From the NCBI GenBank assembly GCA_024529925.1, contig JAFEUB010000798.1:211001-275000 (forward strand): 64,000 nucleotides of DNA, in the 5' to 3' direction. Every line of letters starts with the position of its first letter. Within the stretch, counting starts at the first letter, position 1. This stretch comes from Ophthalmolycus amberensis. Lineage: Eukaryota; Chordata; Actinopteri; Perciformes; Zoarcidae. The notes below the pieces were generated by a model, which worked only from the letters and a program-made list of their open reading frames with translations, was not told where the DNA came from and did not search any database. This document shows, piece by piece, positions 23,085-35,847 of the stretch. Made by a program: the position numbers and the translations under genes.

Positions 23085-23197
23085 CTGCTGAAGGTTTCCG
23101 TCTCATCAACCGACGTCGTGGCCAAGCAGGACGGAGACCCAGCAGGTCTCTGCAGACCATGAAGGTTTTCACTGCTGCTCTGAGGATCCTCTCCGCT
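23085..23197 (-). pseudogene. Exon-like block of the third zinc-finger-associated copy
   Basis: The minus strand has an acceptor (TTGTTTCAG before 23197) and a donor (AGCAG|GTAAAT at 23085) around an open frame beginning SGEDPQSSSENLHGL and ending SVDETETFS. It lies downstream of the two exons at 24287-24592 on the same strand, so it could be a later exon of the same gene. No homologue is recognised with certainty. Confidence 0.35.
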
Positions 23198-23219
23198 CTG
23201 AAACAATAGTTCAAAGTTT

Positions 23220-24285
23220 ACATCTCACATTTTAACAATCGGGCCGGTTTCTCTTCATTTATTGTTTTCCTGAAATCACAGTCCCAGATCTCATCTTTGA
23301 CATTCTGACTTTGTTGAATTATAAATGATCGAAAAAAAGATTCTTGTGGTCCCACAGACCCACTAGTCTCATTTAATTTCATTTGTATTGATTTCATTTT
23401 CATTTAATGTCTATTAAATTCAATTTAAACTGAACGTCCATTAAATTAAAAAGTGCACATTAGATCAACATTTCAGTTTGTATCTCAATGTTCCACCGTT
23501 AGCTAGAGAGCTAATTCTCTACCTCATATTAGTACACAGACAAGAGGAAACTATGTGTATATGTATGTGTATTAACTGTAGAATTTATATGTAATAAACA
23601 TAAATAAAAAGTCTAGATTAAGTTATTTTGAGTGTTGTTGGAGCTACAATGTTAGCTTAGCATAGCACGGATCAAACAAACTCCATTCAGAAAACAACCA
23701 GTTTAAAAGTTGTTTGCTTGTCGTGCTGCAGAGAGAAAATATAAAACATGAATTCAGACTTTTAACAAATCAACATCATTACGTCAACATTTCTGCATCT
23801 TTTTTATCTGCTTATTGCGATATAATTACAGCTAAATCTTCATATGTTTTAGTAAACCAGCTGACTCATGACTCACCTTCAGGCGGATGTAGAGGGCAGA
23901 GTGTGGTGGAAAAACTATTTAATAGTACCGAGTGAGTCCTATAACACTGAAATAAGGAAACCTGAGAAAAACAAAAGCCTTCAAAGTATTTATTCTCTGC
24001 GCAGAGAAGACTCAATCATCACACAGAGTCCCTGCGTTGTCTGTGGGACGGAGCGAGTGATCTCTGTCCCACTTTTAAAGGGTCAGAGCATCAAAGAGAT
24101 GTCTGGTTTGTTTCTAATCTACATATTTCATAATCGTACCCCTAATAAACCATTTGCTACAGATCCTTTCCTGTACCTCCTGTGGTTTACCACCTCCATG
24201 CTAAACATTGATTACTATCTACAACCCTACATCAAAGGTCTATCACTGATCTATTCTAAACAACATCACTCACGACAGTCTAGAT
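23220..24285. other. Non-coding stretch
   Basis: AT-rich, no recognised gene. Open frames in 23714-24422 lack known domains and run through the third-copy exons on the opposite strand. Confidence 0.35.
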
Positions 24286-24286
24286 G

Positions 24287-24785
24287 TGAAGACGTCAAAG
24301 GGTCTCTGATCCGCCAGCCGAGGGAACGTGGACCTCAGCAGGTCCAGGAAGTCCTCCTCCTGGAGTCCTCGAGGACACCTCACCTCCTGAACCGGGACTT
24401 CTTAAAAACTGAAGAAGTATAAATATTTTTTAACTTTTATCACCACGGCTGTAAAAATAAGACGCTCTGCTGGCTTATAAAACAAACCGGTGTTCGAGAG
24501 CACGACGGTCCGAGAGTCCTCCAGGACGCAGACCCTCAGGACCAGCTGGATCTGTGTGTCAGTGCTCCGAGGTCTGCCGGGCAGACCGGCCTCTGAGGGA
24601 AATTAACCTTCTGCTGAACAACAAAATAAAAGAACGTGAACTTGTTGTAACTTATTTAAATAAACATTAAAACTAGCATGCTAAGCTTACTGGCATGCTA
24701 ATATGGTACTACGCTAACTAGCGTGCTAAGCTAACTGGCATGCTACATCGTGCTGAGCTAACTAGCATGCTAACATTATGCTAAT
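24287..24785 (-). pseudogene. Third partial copy (C) of the minus-strand cassette gene
   Basis: 24366-24785 matches 4158-4700 of copy A, including the exon at 24488-24592 (TQIQLVLRVCVLEDSRTVVL) and the GCATGC minisatellite. Unlike A and B, the next exon is complete here: minus 24415-24287 reads VQEVRCPRGLQEEDFLDLLR and STFPRLADQRPFDVFTS before a GTGAGT donor. The acceptor side appears one base short of the expected VFKK-VQEV frame, so it is likely a pseudogene. No leader exon exists upstream, where a CTGT tract begins. This copy shows what A and B lost. Confidence 0.6.
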
Positions 24786-24794
24786 GATGACAAT

Positions 24795-24966
24795 CTCTCT
24801 TTGACTTTCTGCTTGACTCTGTCTGTCTGACTTTCTGTCTGTCCCTCTCATTTTTTATCTGACTTTCTGTCCGTCCGTCTGTCTCTCTGACTTTCTGTCT
24901 GTCTGTCTTTTCTGTCTGTCTGTCTGTCTCTTTGTCTTTCTGCTTGACTCTGGTTGACTCTGTCTT

Positions 24967-25021
<55 letters not shown>

Positions 25022-25260
25022 GACTCTGTCTGTCTGACTTTCTGTCCGTCCGTCTGTCTCTCTGACTTTCTGGTTGACTCTGTCTCTCTGACTTTCTGCC
25101 TGACTCTGTCTGTCTCTTTGACTTTCTGCCTGACTCTGGTTGACTCTGTCTCTCTGACTTTCTGTCTGACTCTGTCTGTCTCTCTGACTCTGTCTGTCCC
25201 TCTGATGTTTTGTCTGACTTTCTGTCCGTCTGTCTCTTTGACTTTCTGCCTGACTCTTTA
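24795..25260. repeat. CTGT / TCTGACTTTCTG low-complexity tract
   Basis: A core of about 18 CTGT units (about 24965-25017) lies within longer imperfect TCTGACTTTCTGTCTG repeats. Open frames on both strands are compositional. Confidence 0.9.
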
Positions 25261-25379
25261 TTCATACCATAAGGGAGAGATTGATAGTTGATAGTTTCCT
25301 TCTGGTCTCTCCCCTGCACAACCCTGTCTCTCTATTTAAACACACTCGCCACTGTCTCTCTATTTAAACACACTCGTCA

Positions 25380-25685
25380 CTTTTAACATTCATACACTTC
25401 ACTTGGTTTTACGGTCCTGTTATCTGTTTTTGTGTGCACTTTATTCCATATCCTATATTCCATATCTTATTGTACATTTCAAATATGTTTCTATTTCCTG
25501 CACTGTGCTGACTGTTTTTGATAGTTAAATGTTATTTGATAGTTAAGTGTTATTTGATAATTTATGTTATTTTGATAGTTAAATGTTATTGTTTATTGTT
25601 GAATGTTATGCACCTTCCACCACGACAAATTCCTTGCAGGTGAAAACTTGCTTGGCAATAAACGGTTCTGATTCTGATTCTGATG
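25380..25685 (+). mobile_element. 3' end of a non-LTR retroelement
   Basis: Ends with CTTGGCAATAAACGGTTCTG followed by (ATTCTG)n, the tail I recall for Rex1/CR1-type fish LINEs. Upstream are several short ATAGTTAAATGTTATTTG repeats. No coding part is present, so it is a strongly 5'-truncated copy. A (CA)n run of about 40 bp follows at 25725-25765. Confidence 0.55.
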
Positions 25686-25722
25686 TACACAAACAAAAAC
25701 TCTTGTGCATAGCCTGTTTCCC

Positions 25723-25766
<44 letters not shown>

Positions 25767-26069
25767 AGAAAACTATGAAAAATCCTTCAAGCATAGGCAT
25801 AGGCATGGGCTCAAATCAAAGCCCTGTACTGACACCCAGTGGTAACAGTCACTCACAGAATGTTTCACTGGCCAACAAGGTCAGCACTCGACACAAACTG
25901 ATTCGCTGAGTGTTGTTTTTGTGCTGCAGCAATTGCTGATGCATTTGACAGACAGCCAAAATGAGTACTGCACAATTAATCAAAATGTTATTGAAATTGC
26001 AATACAACCTATTGGTATCTTCTTTTTTTAAGATTATTTGTTTTGCCTTTCTTGGAAAGTGAGGAAAGT

Positions 26070-26230
26070 GGGAAAGAAATGCAGCAGGTTCACAGGAAGG
26101 ACTCGAACCCGTGCCATTGCAGTCAGGACAGACTTGGTACGTGATGTGACCGATCTACCGGGTGATCTACCGGGAGATCTATCAGGTGGTCTACCGGGTG
26201 ATCTACCGGGGCACCAGCCCATTGGACTTT
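26070..26230 (-). mobile_element. tRNA-derived SINE with amplified A-box region
   Basis: On the minus strand a B-box-like GGGTTCGAGTCC (about 26101-26112) is followed by CTGCTGCATTTCTTTCCC, as in a common fish tRNA-type SINE. Where the A box should be, CCCGGTAGATCA-like 12-base units are repeated about five times (26152-26210). A short frame on plus is not a gene. Confidence 0.5.
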
Positions 26231-27375
26231 TCAACTGACATGACGAGCCATATATATTTATATCTTTGTTTGGTGCAGAATCCAGCAAAAATCATACCAT
26301 GATAATTGATGTATGTTTTCCAATGAAATTTTTTTTCAAAATCATTCAGCCCTGGAGAAAATGTTTGACATGTTGGAATGATGTACAGCCTACAATAAAT
26401 GGATCAACCTGACTATGTTTACAAAAAGTGATATACATGTTGTACTCTATGGGGGGAAAAGCCCATCCACATTACTGTAACCCTGTAACCATAAAAATGT
26501 GTCGAGGTTCAGTCAAAAACAACAACAACAACCGCGTAATGTTTGCCATGGTGCTGGCTGGGTCATAGGCTTTACAACCAAAGTGAGATAAAGAAAAGAT
26601 AAACCTCATCATCTCAGGCCTCTATTGGGCAATTGCTCATCAATTATAAAACATATTTCATACGTACACCAGTACACAAAGCTCAATCCAAAACACTATA
26701 TCGGACATCTTACATAGGGATGGTATTATAGTAAAAATATTTTTTTTGTATATAACAACGGTACTGAATACAAAGTAGGCCACCTATATGTAAGACTCTC
26801 CAAAAAACAACTCCAGTGCACCCTCCACAAGGTTACCTTTAGTACAGAACAGAGAGTCCCTTACCAACACACCCAATGCTGCTCAACCAAAGACCAGCAC
26901 TGCTGGAAACAGTCCATGTGGACAGCAAAACAAGTGGAACGCATTGGCCAAAATGCAATCTGGGAAGCCACCAGCTATCAGCGGACGAAGATTTAGCTAA
27001 AATTAGAATGTAAACTCCCTACTTGTGAAACAACCCCGTTGTACGCGCCATCTCTCAACTCCAGTCTCGCATATCACGTCGCTAATCGGAGCGCAAGAAG
27101 GAGAAGTGCGCGGGAAAGGACTTATTACCCTGGATATCGGCTGGCTACACGGGAAGCCCAGAAATATAGCCCCTCGCCCCCAGAGGATTACCCGTCAGAC
27201 CGATAGCCGATGGGTTTCGAGATTGCACAACATGTAACAAACTGAGGAACACATAATCAAAACATTACTACATCTGATTAGTAATTATCTTGACAAAGTA
27301 GTGTTATTGCTAATATTACTGTTTTTGTGTATTGTGTGAATTCCTAATCAATTTGTAGATCGATACTCTGAAAAC

Positions 27376-27385
<10 letters not shown>
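26231..27385. other. Unassigned stretch upstream of chitin synthase
   Basis: 26780-27235 is a GC-richer block with an abrupt composition change and no recognised coding or RNA signature. The rest is AT-rich. I see no gene here. Confidence 0.35.

Positions 27386-27450
<65 letters not shown>
27380..27450. repeat. (GA)n microsatellite
   Basis: About 70 bases of AG dinucleotides with one GCGA interruption; a (CA)n run follows at 27588-27618. Confidence 0.95.
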
Positions 27451-27454
<4 letters not shown>

Positions 27455-27949
27455 GAGGAGTCTGGCATCCACGTCTGTATGTGTGTTTCAGTGTAAATGA
27501 CCCTTGTACCGTTTTATTGACACTCATAAAAACTGGATATATGACTTGAAATTTTAGTCAGTGATAAACTTTGATTAGTCACGCCACACACACTCACACA
27601 CACACACACACACACACATAAATCACATACATTACTCATGTTGGGTGGTTACGGTATCTTATGCCCATGGTTACCTTTCAATATCTGTCAAACCTGCACA
27701 CGCACTTTCTGGTTTGCATAGCTTTCATAAACTATGATCATCAGAACACACACGCACACACCTGGGGGGGCAGGACCTGACTGATACGGGTGTCTCCTCC
27801 TTAAGGTAGTGATAAACAGATGCAGACGGACAAAGGACTTTGACACAGTTGCTTTCCAGTGCACTCGACATATAGAAACTTTTCAAACCTTTCAACAGGT
27901 TTCATTCAAAACACTTTGAATGGAACCTGTTTCCTGCGGTTAGAAAGTT

Positions 27950-28069
27950 GCTGATATTTAAGTTTGGAGGAAATTTTGTGAGCCGAGAGTGAGTGAGAAG
28001 AAATGCAGCTCAGGGTGGATTGCTGAAGACCTGCGGATAAAGATCTAATCAACGGAAGAATATATCAAG
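27950..28069 (+). promoter_or_regulatory. chs1: Probable first, non-coding exon of chitin synthase
   Basis: A GT donor (ATCAAG|GTAGAT at 28070) lies about 190 bases before the acceptor of the start-codon exon (TTCTACAG, coding exon beginning 28264). The intervening sequence is a plausible small 5' UTR intron. A TATTTAAG at about 27956 could be a core promoter element. Inference only; the transcription start is not seen. Confidence 0.3.
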
Positions 28070-28296
28070 GTAGATATCTTCAGTTTTCTTATGTAAACGT
28101 GATTCAAATGATCAATGCTGACCATGATTTAAATAAAATATATTGTCTTCTAGTCTATTTATTCTGTTATTTGCCGTGTTAATGTTTCATATTATACTGT
28201 CGGTAATCCATCGGGAAAAAAACTTCCTGTTTGAATATTTTTCCTCTTTGAAACATTCTACAGCGGCCGTCATAAGGAGTGGAGTAGACGAGCAAG

Positions 28297-31200
28297 ATGG
28301 AGGAACTCCACTTCAGAGGAAAGAAAAGAGAGGGAAGGCACAGGTAAAGACTAACCCACCGCGTGTGTCGCTCTTTGAAAGCTTAATTTCTGTTTTATTG
28401 ACAGGGGATCATGAATTGAAGTTAAACACATATGTATGTATGTGTGTATGTGGTCAGCAGCACACTGAGCCCAGCTACCAAAGTTTAATATTTAGCTGAT
28501 CAGATATATATGTAATTGGGGGGAAATAACGTGTCTTGCAGACATTTTCTTTTTAGGCAGCAGAAATCCATCTTCTTCTTTGGGGGTCACAATAACATTT
28601 GTATTCTTTCTTGCATTCGGATTAATACTGGAAGCAACCTGGGCCGACACAAAAAGTAATTAAACCAAAATGTCCGCATCCACATACAAGAGGGTGTGCT
28701 GACTATATGCTACAAGTGGTTACTTAGCAAACTAATGCACAGACTAAATGAGTTAGAAAGTAGTACTACAGTAGAACTACTACGCGTTTGTGGTGTGCGC
28801 AGCTGTCTGTGTAGGAGTTGGCTTCAGACATTGTAGAGATCACTGAAAACAAAGAAAGAGTTGGATCAAGGGAATGTTTTGTATACTCGTTTGATTCATA
28901 ACTTAACTTATGAATCGATTATTACAATAGTTGAATGATCAAAATAGCTAAAGCTAGCCCTAACCGGCTATAACTAATAGATCACAAGGTTAAAACACCA
29001 CATCAAAGAAGCTGTATCCGGTCATCAAATTTGGTGAAAACTCATAAGTCATTTAAGATGAACCTCACTTAATGTCTGAATATCTCAGTCAGACTATAAT
29101 ATCAGAAAAGGTACTGCACAAACTCATTTCCTTATTTGAGTGAGGACAGCGCAGGGAATCCTCTCACGAACAAAGCTACCGGAGGAAAGTTCATCAGGCC
29201 GTCACGTTCAACGGTTGTGTGATTGTCCGTGTTAGTCGGACTGATTGAGAGAGAAATGCGTTCAACACAGCATTCAGCCAGTCCACGTCCTCTCTGCAGG
29301 CACACCATCAAGATCTATCGACATCTGAGTCATTGCCAGGAGGTCAATAGTTAGCGAGATATTGGTGATGGATATTATCGTTAAGTTGATAAATCATAAC
29401 GTATTGTATTAGCAGGTTTCTATTTGGTATAAATTACAGTTTGAGGAAACAGTTAATTTCCCCTGTGCACTGCTGAGCTTCTCTTTATAGCTGTGGCTGA
29501 TATCATCCCCACAGATACTGAGTGCTGTTAGGGGAACGCTGCTCCATTTAAAACGTTAAATACGCAGCACAGTTTTAATCACATTCTGCATGTTGGTGTC
29601 TCAGGTCAAAACAATCAGGGTTGTTTCTGTTTTTTTTTTTTAAATAGACTTAATTTATGTTCTGCTATCCTCTATATAATGAGTACGTTTCAAAGGAAAT
29701 CCACTTATATTCTCATCAACAAACAATGATTTTAAAAACTCTGAAGTTCAAAGAAGCAAATACTATGTGTGAAGAGATACCTGAAGTCTGAGAATACCAG
29801 TGAATGACTGCATTCAGTGTTATGTAACTGTGATGAGTTATATAAGTGTGTTGCAAGATCACCAGAGGGTCAACAATTAAAACGTAGGCAAGTTGAACCA
29901 ATATGCTCTGTTCTGAGATGTGTACTGGCCCAGAATAAAAAACACAGAACAACACTTAATTGTAATTTTGCGACAGCTGAAAGTTTATTTTTTTCTCTTC
30001 TACAATCAGCAGCTTTTCATGGCGACTGATGATTGATATGTAGTGACTACTTATTTCTGTAGCCCATGAAAGAAGAGAGTGCGTCATCCTCATCTCCCAA
30101 ACAGACTTTCTGCGTGGCTGTGGACTCGCTGGCATTTCTGATAGTTGTTATGGCAAAGATCACGAAGCGTTATCAATTCCAGGAAGACAAACCACACCCT
30201 GATAATTATTCTGTACTTGGCACTAATCGGGCAGCAGTGAGGGACGGCACAGAGGTCCATCTGAAGACATAACCAGCGTCCAACTCACACACACCCTGAT
30301 CATGACAGATCGCAAAATCGTCTGAATTGTCATCATTGTACGATAATAAACATCTTTATTTTGTCTCAATAGCTTCCTTGTGACAGGTCAATGCGTTCAT
30401 CTTGTTTATGACTTTTCCCGTGTGTCAAACCCTTCTTCATTGCCACATCTTTACAGTCACTTTCCTTTTTGACATCGTGACCTCCAGCTTTAGGGCACTA
30501 CACAAGCACATTCAGGTTACACAGCATTCTGTTTTCTCTGTAATTAAAACATGTTTCAAAGTCCAGCATCGGTTTGTAATTCAATGGTTCCCCACTGGTG
30601 TTCTACCATCTTGGTCAAGTGACTTGGGATGGATTGTGGCCTTAATACATGAGATAGCCGTGATGAATGTGTTGTCATGTGTGTCTCAGGGATACGTGGG
30701 ATCCATTCCAGCTCAACCCAATCGGAGCTGAGAAGGAAAGTAAGAGAAGATGGTTCCAGTTCGCCCAGTACCTGGTGGCTGCCATCGTTGGTTTAGCCGT
30801 CTTGACCAGCGCCGTCATTTCTAAGGTAGGATAATCTGTCTGTCTGTCTGTTAACGGTTATTCATCTCTTCATCATGAGAAAGAAGCATCACCGTAGAGT
30901 CCCTGGCACTAAATGTGAAGCCTCGAGCTAAAATCGTTACAATCTTCTTTGATGAAAGTCTAAAAGGATGTTTCTTTCACAAACAGACTCTGAAAAATGT
31001 ACATGTATGCCTTCTCACTATTAGGTTCAACTACCGTCTGATCTTTTCTGGCCTAAGCAAGAAAGCCTTTCAAATACATTGTTCTATTTTAATGGTCGAT
31101 GTCTCTATCTGCAATTTGATGTATTACATGAAGCATTTATTTAGCATACTGAAGATAAGCATGAGAGTGCTCTGAATTGATTGGATTTGATCACTTGTCC

Positions 31201-34200
31201 ATCAAATCTTTGGGATTTCTTCATTTGAGTTTCTGTAGGTACTATTGTTGCATATGCATTATGCGATTATTCAAATACTTGTTGTATATACAGCTCTTGC
31301 TCGCAGCAGTGTTTGCAGCTCATTCTGTGTTTAATATTTTGGCAGGTGGAAAAGGTTGATGTTATATGAATTAAAACTTCATTTGAATATATGCTGTTGG
31401 TCTAAATGATGCCTGTCTTCAAATAGATTATTGTTCAACCTGATGAACTTCCTTATTGGTGCGAGTGTAATAAATGAAGGCGGTGTCCCATAAAGGTAAT
31501 CAGGAACTGGTTTCTATAGGTTATCGTCTCTATATTTACAGAATGGAAGTACTGCTACACACAGCACTTTACTGTAACAAAGGTTTTTAGGGTTTCTCTA
31601 CAATCTCACTCTAAATAAAAAGAAAGATGAACATTAATTAATAAAACTAGTACATGACACACAACATATTGTTACTTTACTTCTGCTATTGTGTCTCAGC
31701 TCTTCTTTAACACTCACTTGGTCTGTGCTCAACCAGGGCTCTCTCTTGGTGTTGTCAACCATGTCCAGTCCGACCTCCCTGCGCAGCCCAAAGGAGAAAC
31801 AGTTCTACATGCTGATGCTGGTGTTCTGCCTGGTCTGCCCAAACTTCCTGGTGTTCCTGAAATCACTGTGGAGGTGTGCCTTCAAGAGCTTTGTACAACC
31901 CAACATGAAGACCATGGCATTTGTACGTATTTCTAAAGCATATTCATCTATTATACATTCTGCTTTGGTTGTAATTACAATGAATAAGATGGTGGAAAAA
32001 TGTATATCATAAATCTTTGTTTACAATCTTACATGGTAAGACAATATTACAAGGCTATTGCAGCAATATTTGTTTGCATTCATTATTTATGGCTATGCTC
32101 GGCTGTTGAGATTATTAATCTTTATGAGGAAGACAATTCAGGGAATACTTTAGAATGGATCCACACTGTCGAATATTTAGCTGAACTTAATATTGAACGC
32201 AGCGATACACAACTTTTATAAACTCAAAGGTCAGTTTGTGCACATTGAGATTGACGCTTCTTGTGGTTTTCAAAACTCACTGCATGCAGGAAACAAACAA
32301 GTCCCTCATTGCCACTATTAACACATTCAATAACTCTAGGTGACCTAGAGAGTTTGATTTCCTGATTAAGCTAAACCAGTCAGCAGCATGATTTTCAAAA
32401 ATGATGCATGTCAATCTATATCTTGACATTTTCACCACCAGATAGCCCCTAAAAATACTTTAAATATGTGAAGGTAATGATGTGTGCTTTTGTGTCCTTT
32501 CCAGATCTGTGCCATCGAGTCTCTGGTGTCTCTTGGCACTTCTATCCTGGTGCTAGTTGTAATGCCTCAGTTTGATGTGTTGACTAACCTCTTCATCAGC
32601 GGAGGAGTCTGCATTATTTCTGCCATTCTGCAGATAGTATACAGACTACAGAAAGAAACATGGAAAATCCTGTTCCCAATCTGCTCCCTCATCCTCACAG
32701 TTGCTGGTAACTCTCTCTTCATGTTTGCTTTCTAAACCCAACACTCTGTCTGCCTGCCTCTTTTTTTAAACATGATATTTGTTTGATATTTTGCTACACA
32801 AGCTACTGAAGGTATAATGAATGTATGCTGCTTTCACATTGTAATAGTTCGAGGAATAAAGGCCTACACTGCTTTACTTAGTAACTGGCGATGGAAACAG
32901 AAGACCATTTGCTGTGATCTGCAGGCTGCTGACTTTCTGTTTTTCGCTGCTGAATCTGTTTGACATTCTGAATATATCCTTAAAATGCATATTGTAGACC
33001 ATTCTGTCTGCTTCTCTCTGAAATTGGTTTCAGTTTTTCCAAAACACTTCTACTCATTCAGGGAGTGCAGTCAGTGACAGTGAGTGTTGTGTTCCATGGT
33101 GGCTCTGGCAGCTTGACGGTGTAGCAGCGGGGGCAAGGCTTAGTGAAGGGTTCATTTGCTTGCATGATTGAGAATCAGAGCTACAAACTAACAGCTTAAT
33201 TACTTCACTAACTAACCAACAGGTTACTGCCTCCTGGGAGTTGACTACTACGTCCGTGTATCATCATACGTGGATCTGCAGGGTGACGAGTGCTTTATCT
33301 ACATTGGAATTGGAATTTTCTCTTCACTCCTTGTCTCCCTCTGCTGGTGGGAAAACCCGCTGCAAGCTACTAATCGCATGCAGGTATAATGTTGTTCTAT
33401 TATGTGCTTCTGTTGATCTTCACTGCACCGACCTTTAAACTTTTTTTATTTATTAATTTAAATCAGCCAACAAACTAGAATTCACCCCTTACATTAACTC
33501 CACTGCAGACTGCAATTTAGTTATTTAATAAGCTGAAATTCCCCACTGACATCGAGCCTTCAACATAAAATCTTATTTTAATTGTTGTAACTGTCATTTT
33601 GTGTAATTGTACTGCCCACTTGGCCAGCTGTGGCAGGTATGTCCCCACGTGTTCTGATAGAGCTTCTGTTTTGTGCTGTTTCTAGTGCATATTGATAAAC
33701 AGTGTTGTTGACTTGACATGATCAGGGAGGCTTTTCTCATCTCTGTCTTTCTCCCTGCAGGAAACACTGTCAGAATTGGATGGTTTCAGGGACTTTGTGT
33801 TTGTCATCAGCAGCATTCTGAGGGTAATGGTGATAGGTAATTATCTGCCATCAATGTCTGGATCAACAGGATGCTCTTGAATTGTATCATGAATAACAAC
33901 ATCACTGTGTGTTGCCGAGTTTTCTCATCATCTCACTCAAACAAACAGATTTCTGTTAGAGGTGCAGATGGTTTGCAGAGGAAGTTCTCCAGCTGTGATG
34001 AAGTCTTCACTTGTTTTTCAATGTTGTCGGGCGATGCCGTCTATTCTCCTCAACAAAACACTTCTATCCCTTTCTATACAACAGACAATTTTCTTACGCT
34101 TACTTGAATTTCAAATCAAATTTCAAATTCACTCTATTTCATGTGTACCTATCAGAACACACAGTGCTCTTTCATATTGTACTTATGTAGGCTATATTAA

Positions 34201-35808
34201 AACATACTTATATGTAGTTTTATGAGATTGTCTCTTTTACGTCAGTGATAGCACGTGTTCTGTTGCAGGAGCGGTATACCTGTTCTACCATGTGCTGATT
34301 GTGAAGTCCATCATCTGGTCAGACTTTAACCTGCAGGGTGAGGACTGGGAATTGGTGCAAATAGGACTGGTGATGTTCTTCTTACAGGTAAGTGGGAGGA
34401 AGACAGCAAAACAAACAGATGGGCGCTATAGGTATACATGGACTATGTGAGTCATGTGTCCCCTTGGGATCTTTCCACTTTAAAGATCTGCAGCTCGTCT
34501 TTAGGTGCTAAATGGTCACATGTCTTTTTTCTACATCTAATGAAGGTTTTGCACAAGTCAAATTTAAGAAAAGTGTAACCGTAAAAAGAAAAAACGTGTT
34601 TGAGCTCATGCAATATTTAGAGGTTTAAACTTTTGAAAGAAGAAATGTATACAATGCTGACGGACCAGTGCAGCAGACAAAAATGCATATCAATTTCAAC
34701 ATCTGATAAAAGCAGGTGCACAATCTCTGACACTGTTTTGGTGAAGGGACACACTCTTCTAATAGCCTGTTATTTCTAACTTGATTTGACCCGTTCGTCT
34801 CTTAACGGCCTCCTGATATAATATGTATCCTTTACATTCATTTCCTGTTCTAATCTAGACAAAGGACTTTACAACTTTTAAGATCGACTAATATGTCCCC
34901 CGTTGATTCTTAATAATTCCTTCAGGTTTAACTCAATCGGAAATCAGAATCAGATCTTACTGGCACTCATTTACAAGTGTAATCTAATGTAACCGGCTAC
35001 ATTGAAAAATAGAATTTTGCACCCCTGGCAGTCATTTCTATTCCTTTACTTCCTGTCTCAGGCCTTCTGCTCAGCGGCCTGCCACTGGTTCGGGGTGGTG
35101 GCCTGTAAGATTCATGCAGTCAGGATGAGCTTTGCGCTGCCGGTATGTTGCACAGGACCTGCAGTGCTGCTGTTGGGACTGACACTTTTCATAACACAGG
35201 CGAAGACTTTGGACGGAGCAGAGCACGGGAGCATCACAGGTGTGTTTATCCTTCCAACACTTTGAGAATTGATTGCGCTCCGCTTAAATGTACTTTTGTG
35301 TGACGTTAGTTTAATTTAATTATTTTAGTCATGCATCAGAATGTTGAAACATGTGCCTTCCTATAGTCATGTTGCGAAATGCATACTTCCCTTAAAGCTG
35401 TGTGTGATAAGAGTAAGAAACATAATTTCACTTATTACTAATTTCCTAAAACGTTAAGCTTTGTTTCCATTGCAGAGTTTTGTGAAAGCTTGCTCTACTT
35501 GAGTCATAAGAACACAACCCCTGTGGTTTTACTGGAAATCACAAGAAGCATTTGTCGAACGTCACTCAACAGGTACGTTCGTGTGTTTAAGCGATGTCCT
35601 GAAATGACCTATCATGCAAAGTAACATATGTACAGCAATCTATACACACATTCAATCTATGTATATTTTTCCCAAAATGATTATGGACTATTTGATTGAC
35701 AGCTACTACTTGCAATGGCCTTTTGGAATGCTGGCACTGGAGGGAGTGTGTATGTGGTCGGGCTTCGTCGCGTGTACCTACTATGTGTGGAAGATCAAGG
35801 TATCGATA

Positions 35809-35847
<39 letters not shown>

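Noticed and set aside
22696..23214. 30 bp repeats considered as a CRISPR array
   Set aside because: Units are directly adjacent without unique spacers; the context is a fish genome. It is a minisatellite.
24855..25319. Arg/Gln/Ser/Asp-rich protein on minus strand
   Set aside because: Pure translation of CTGT/TCTGACT low-complexity DNA.
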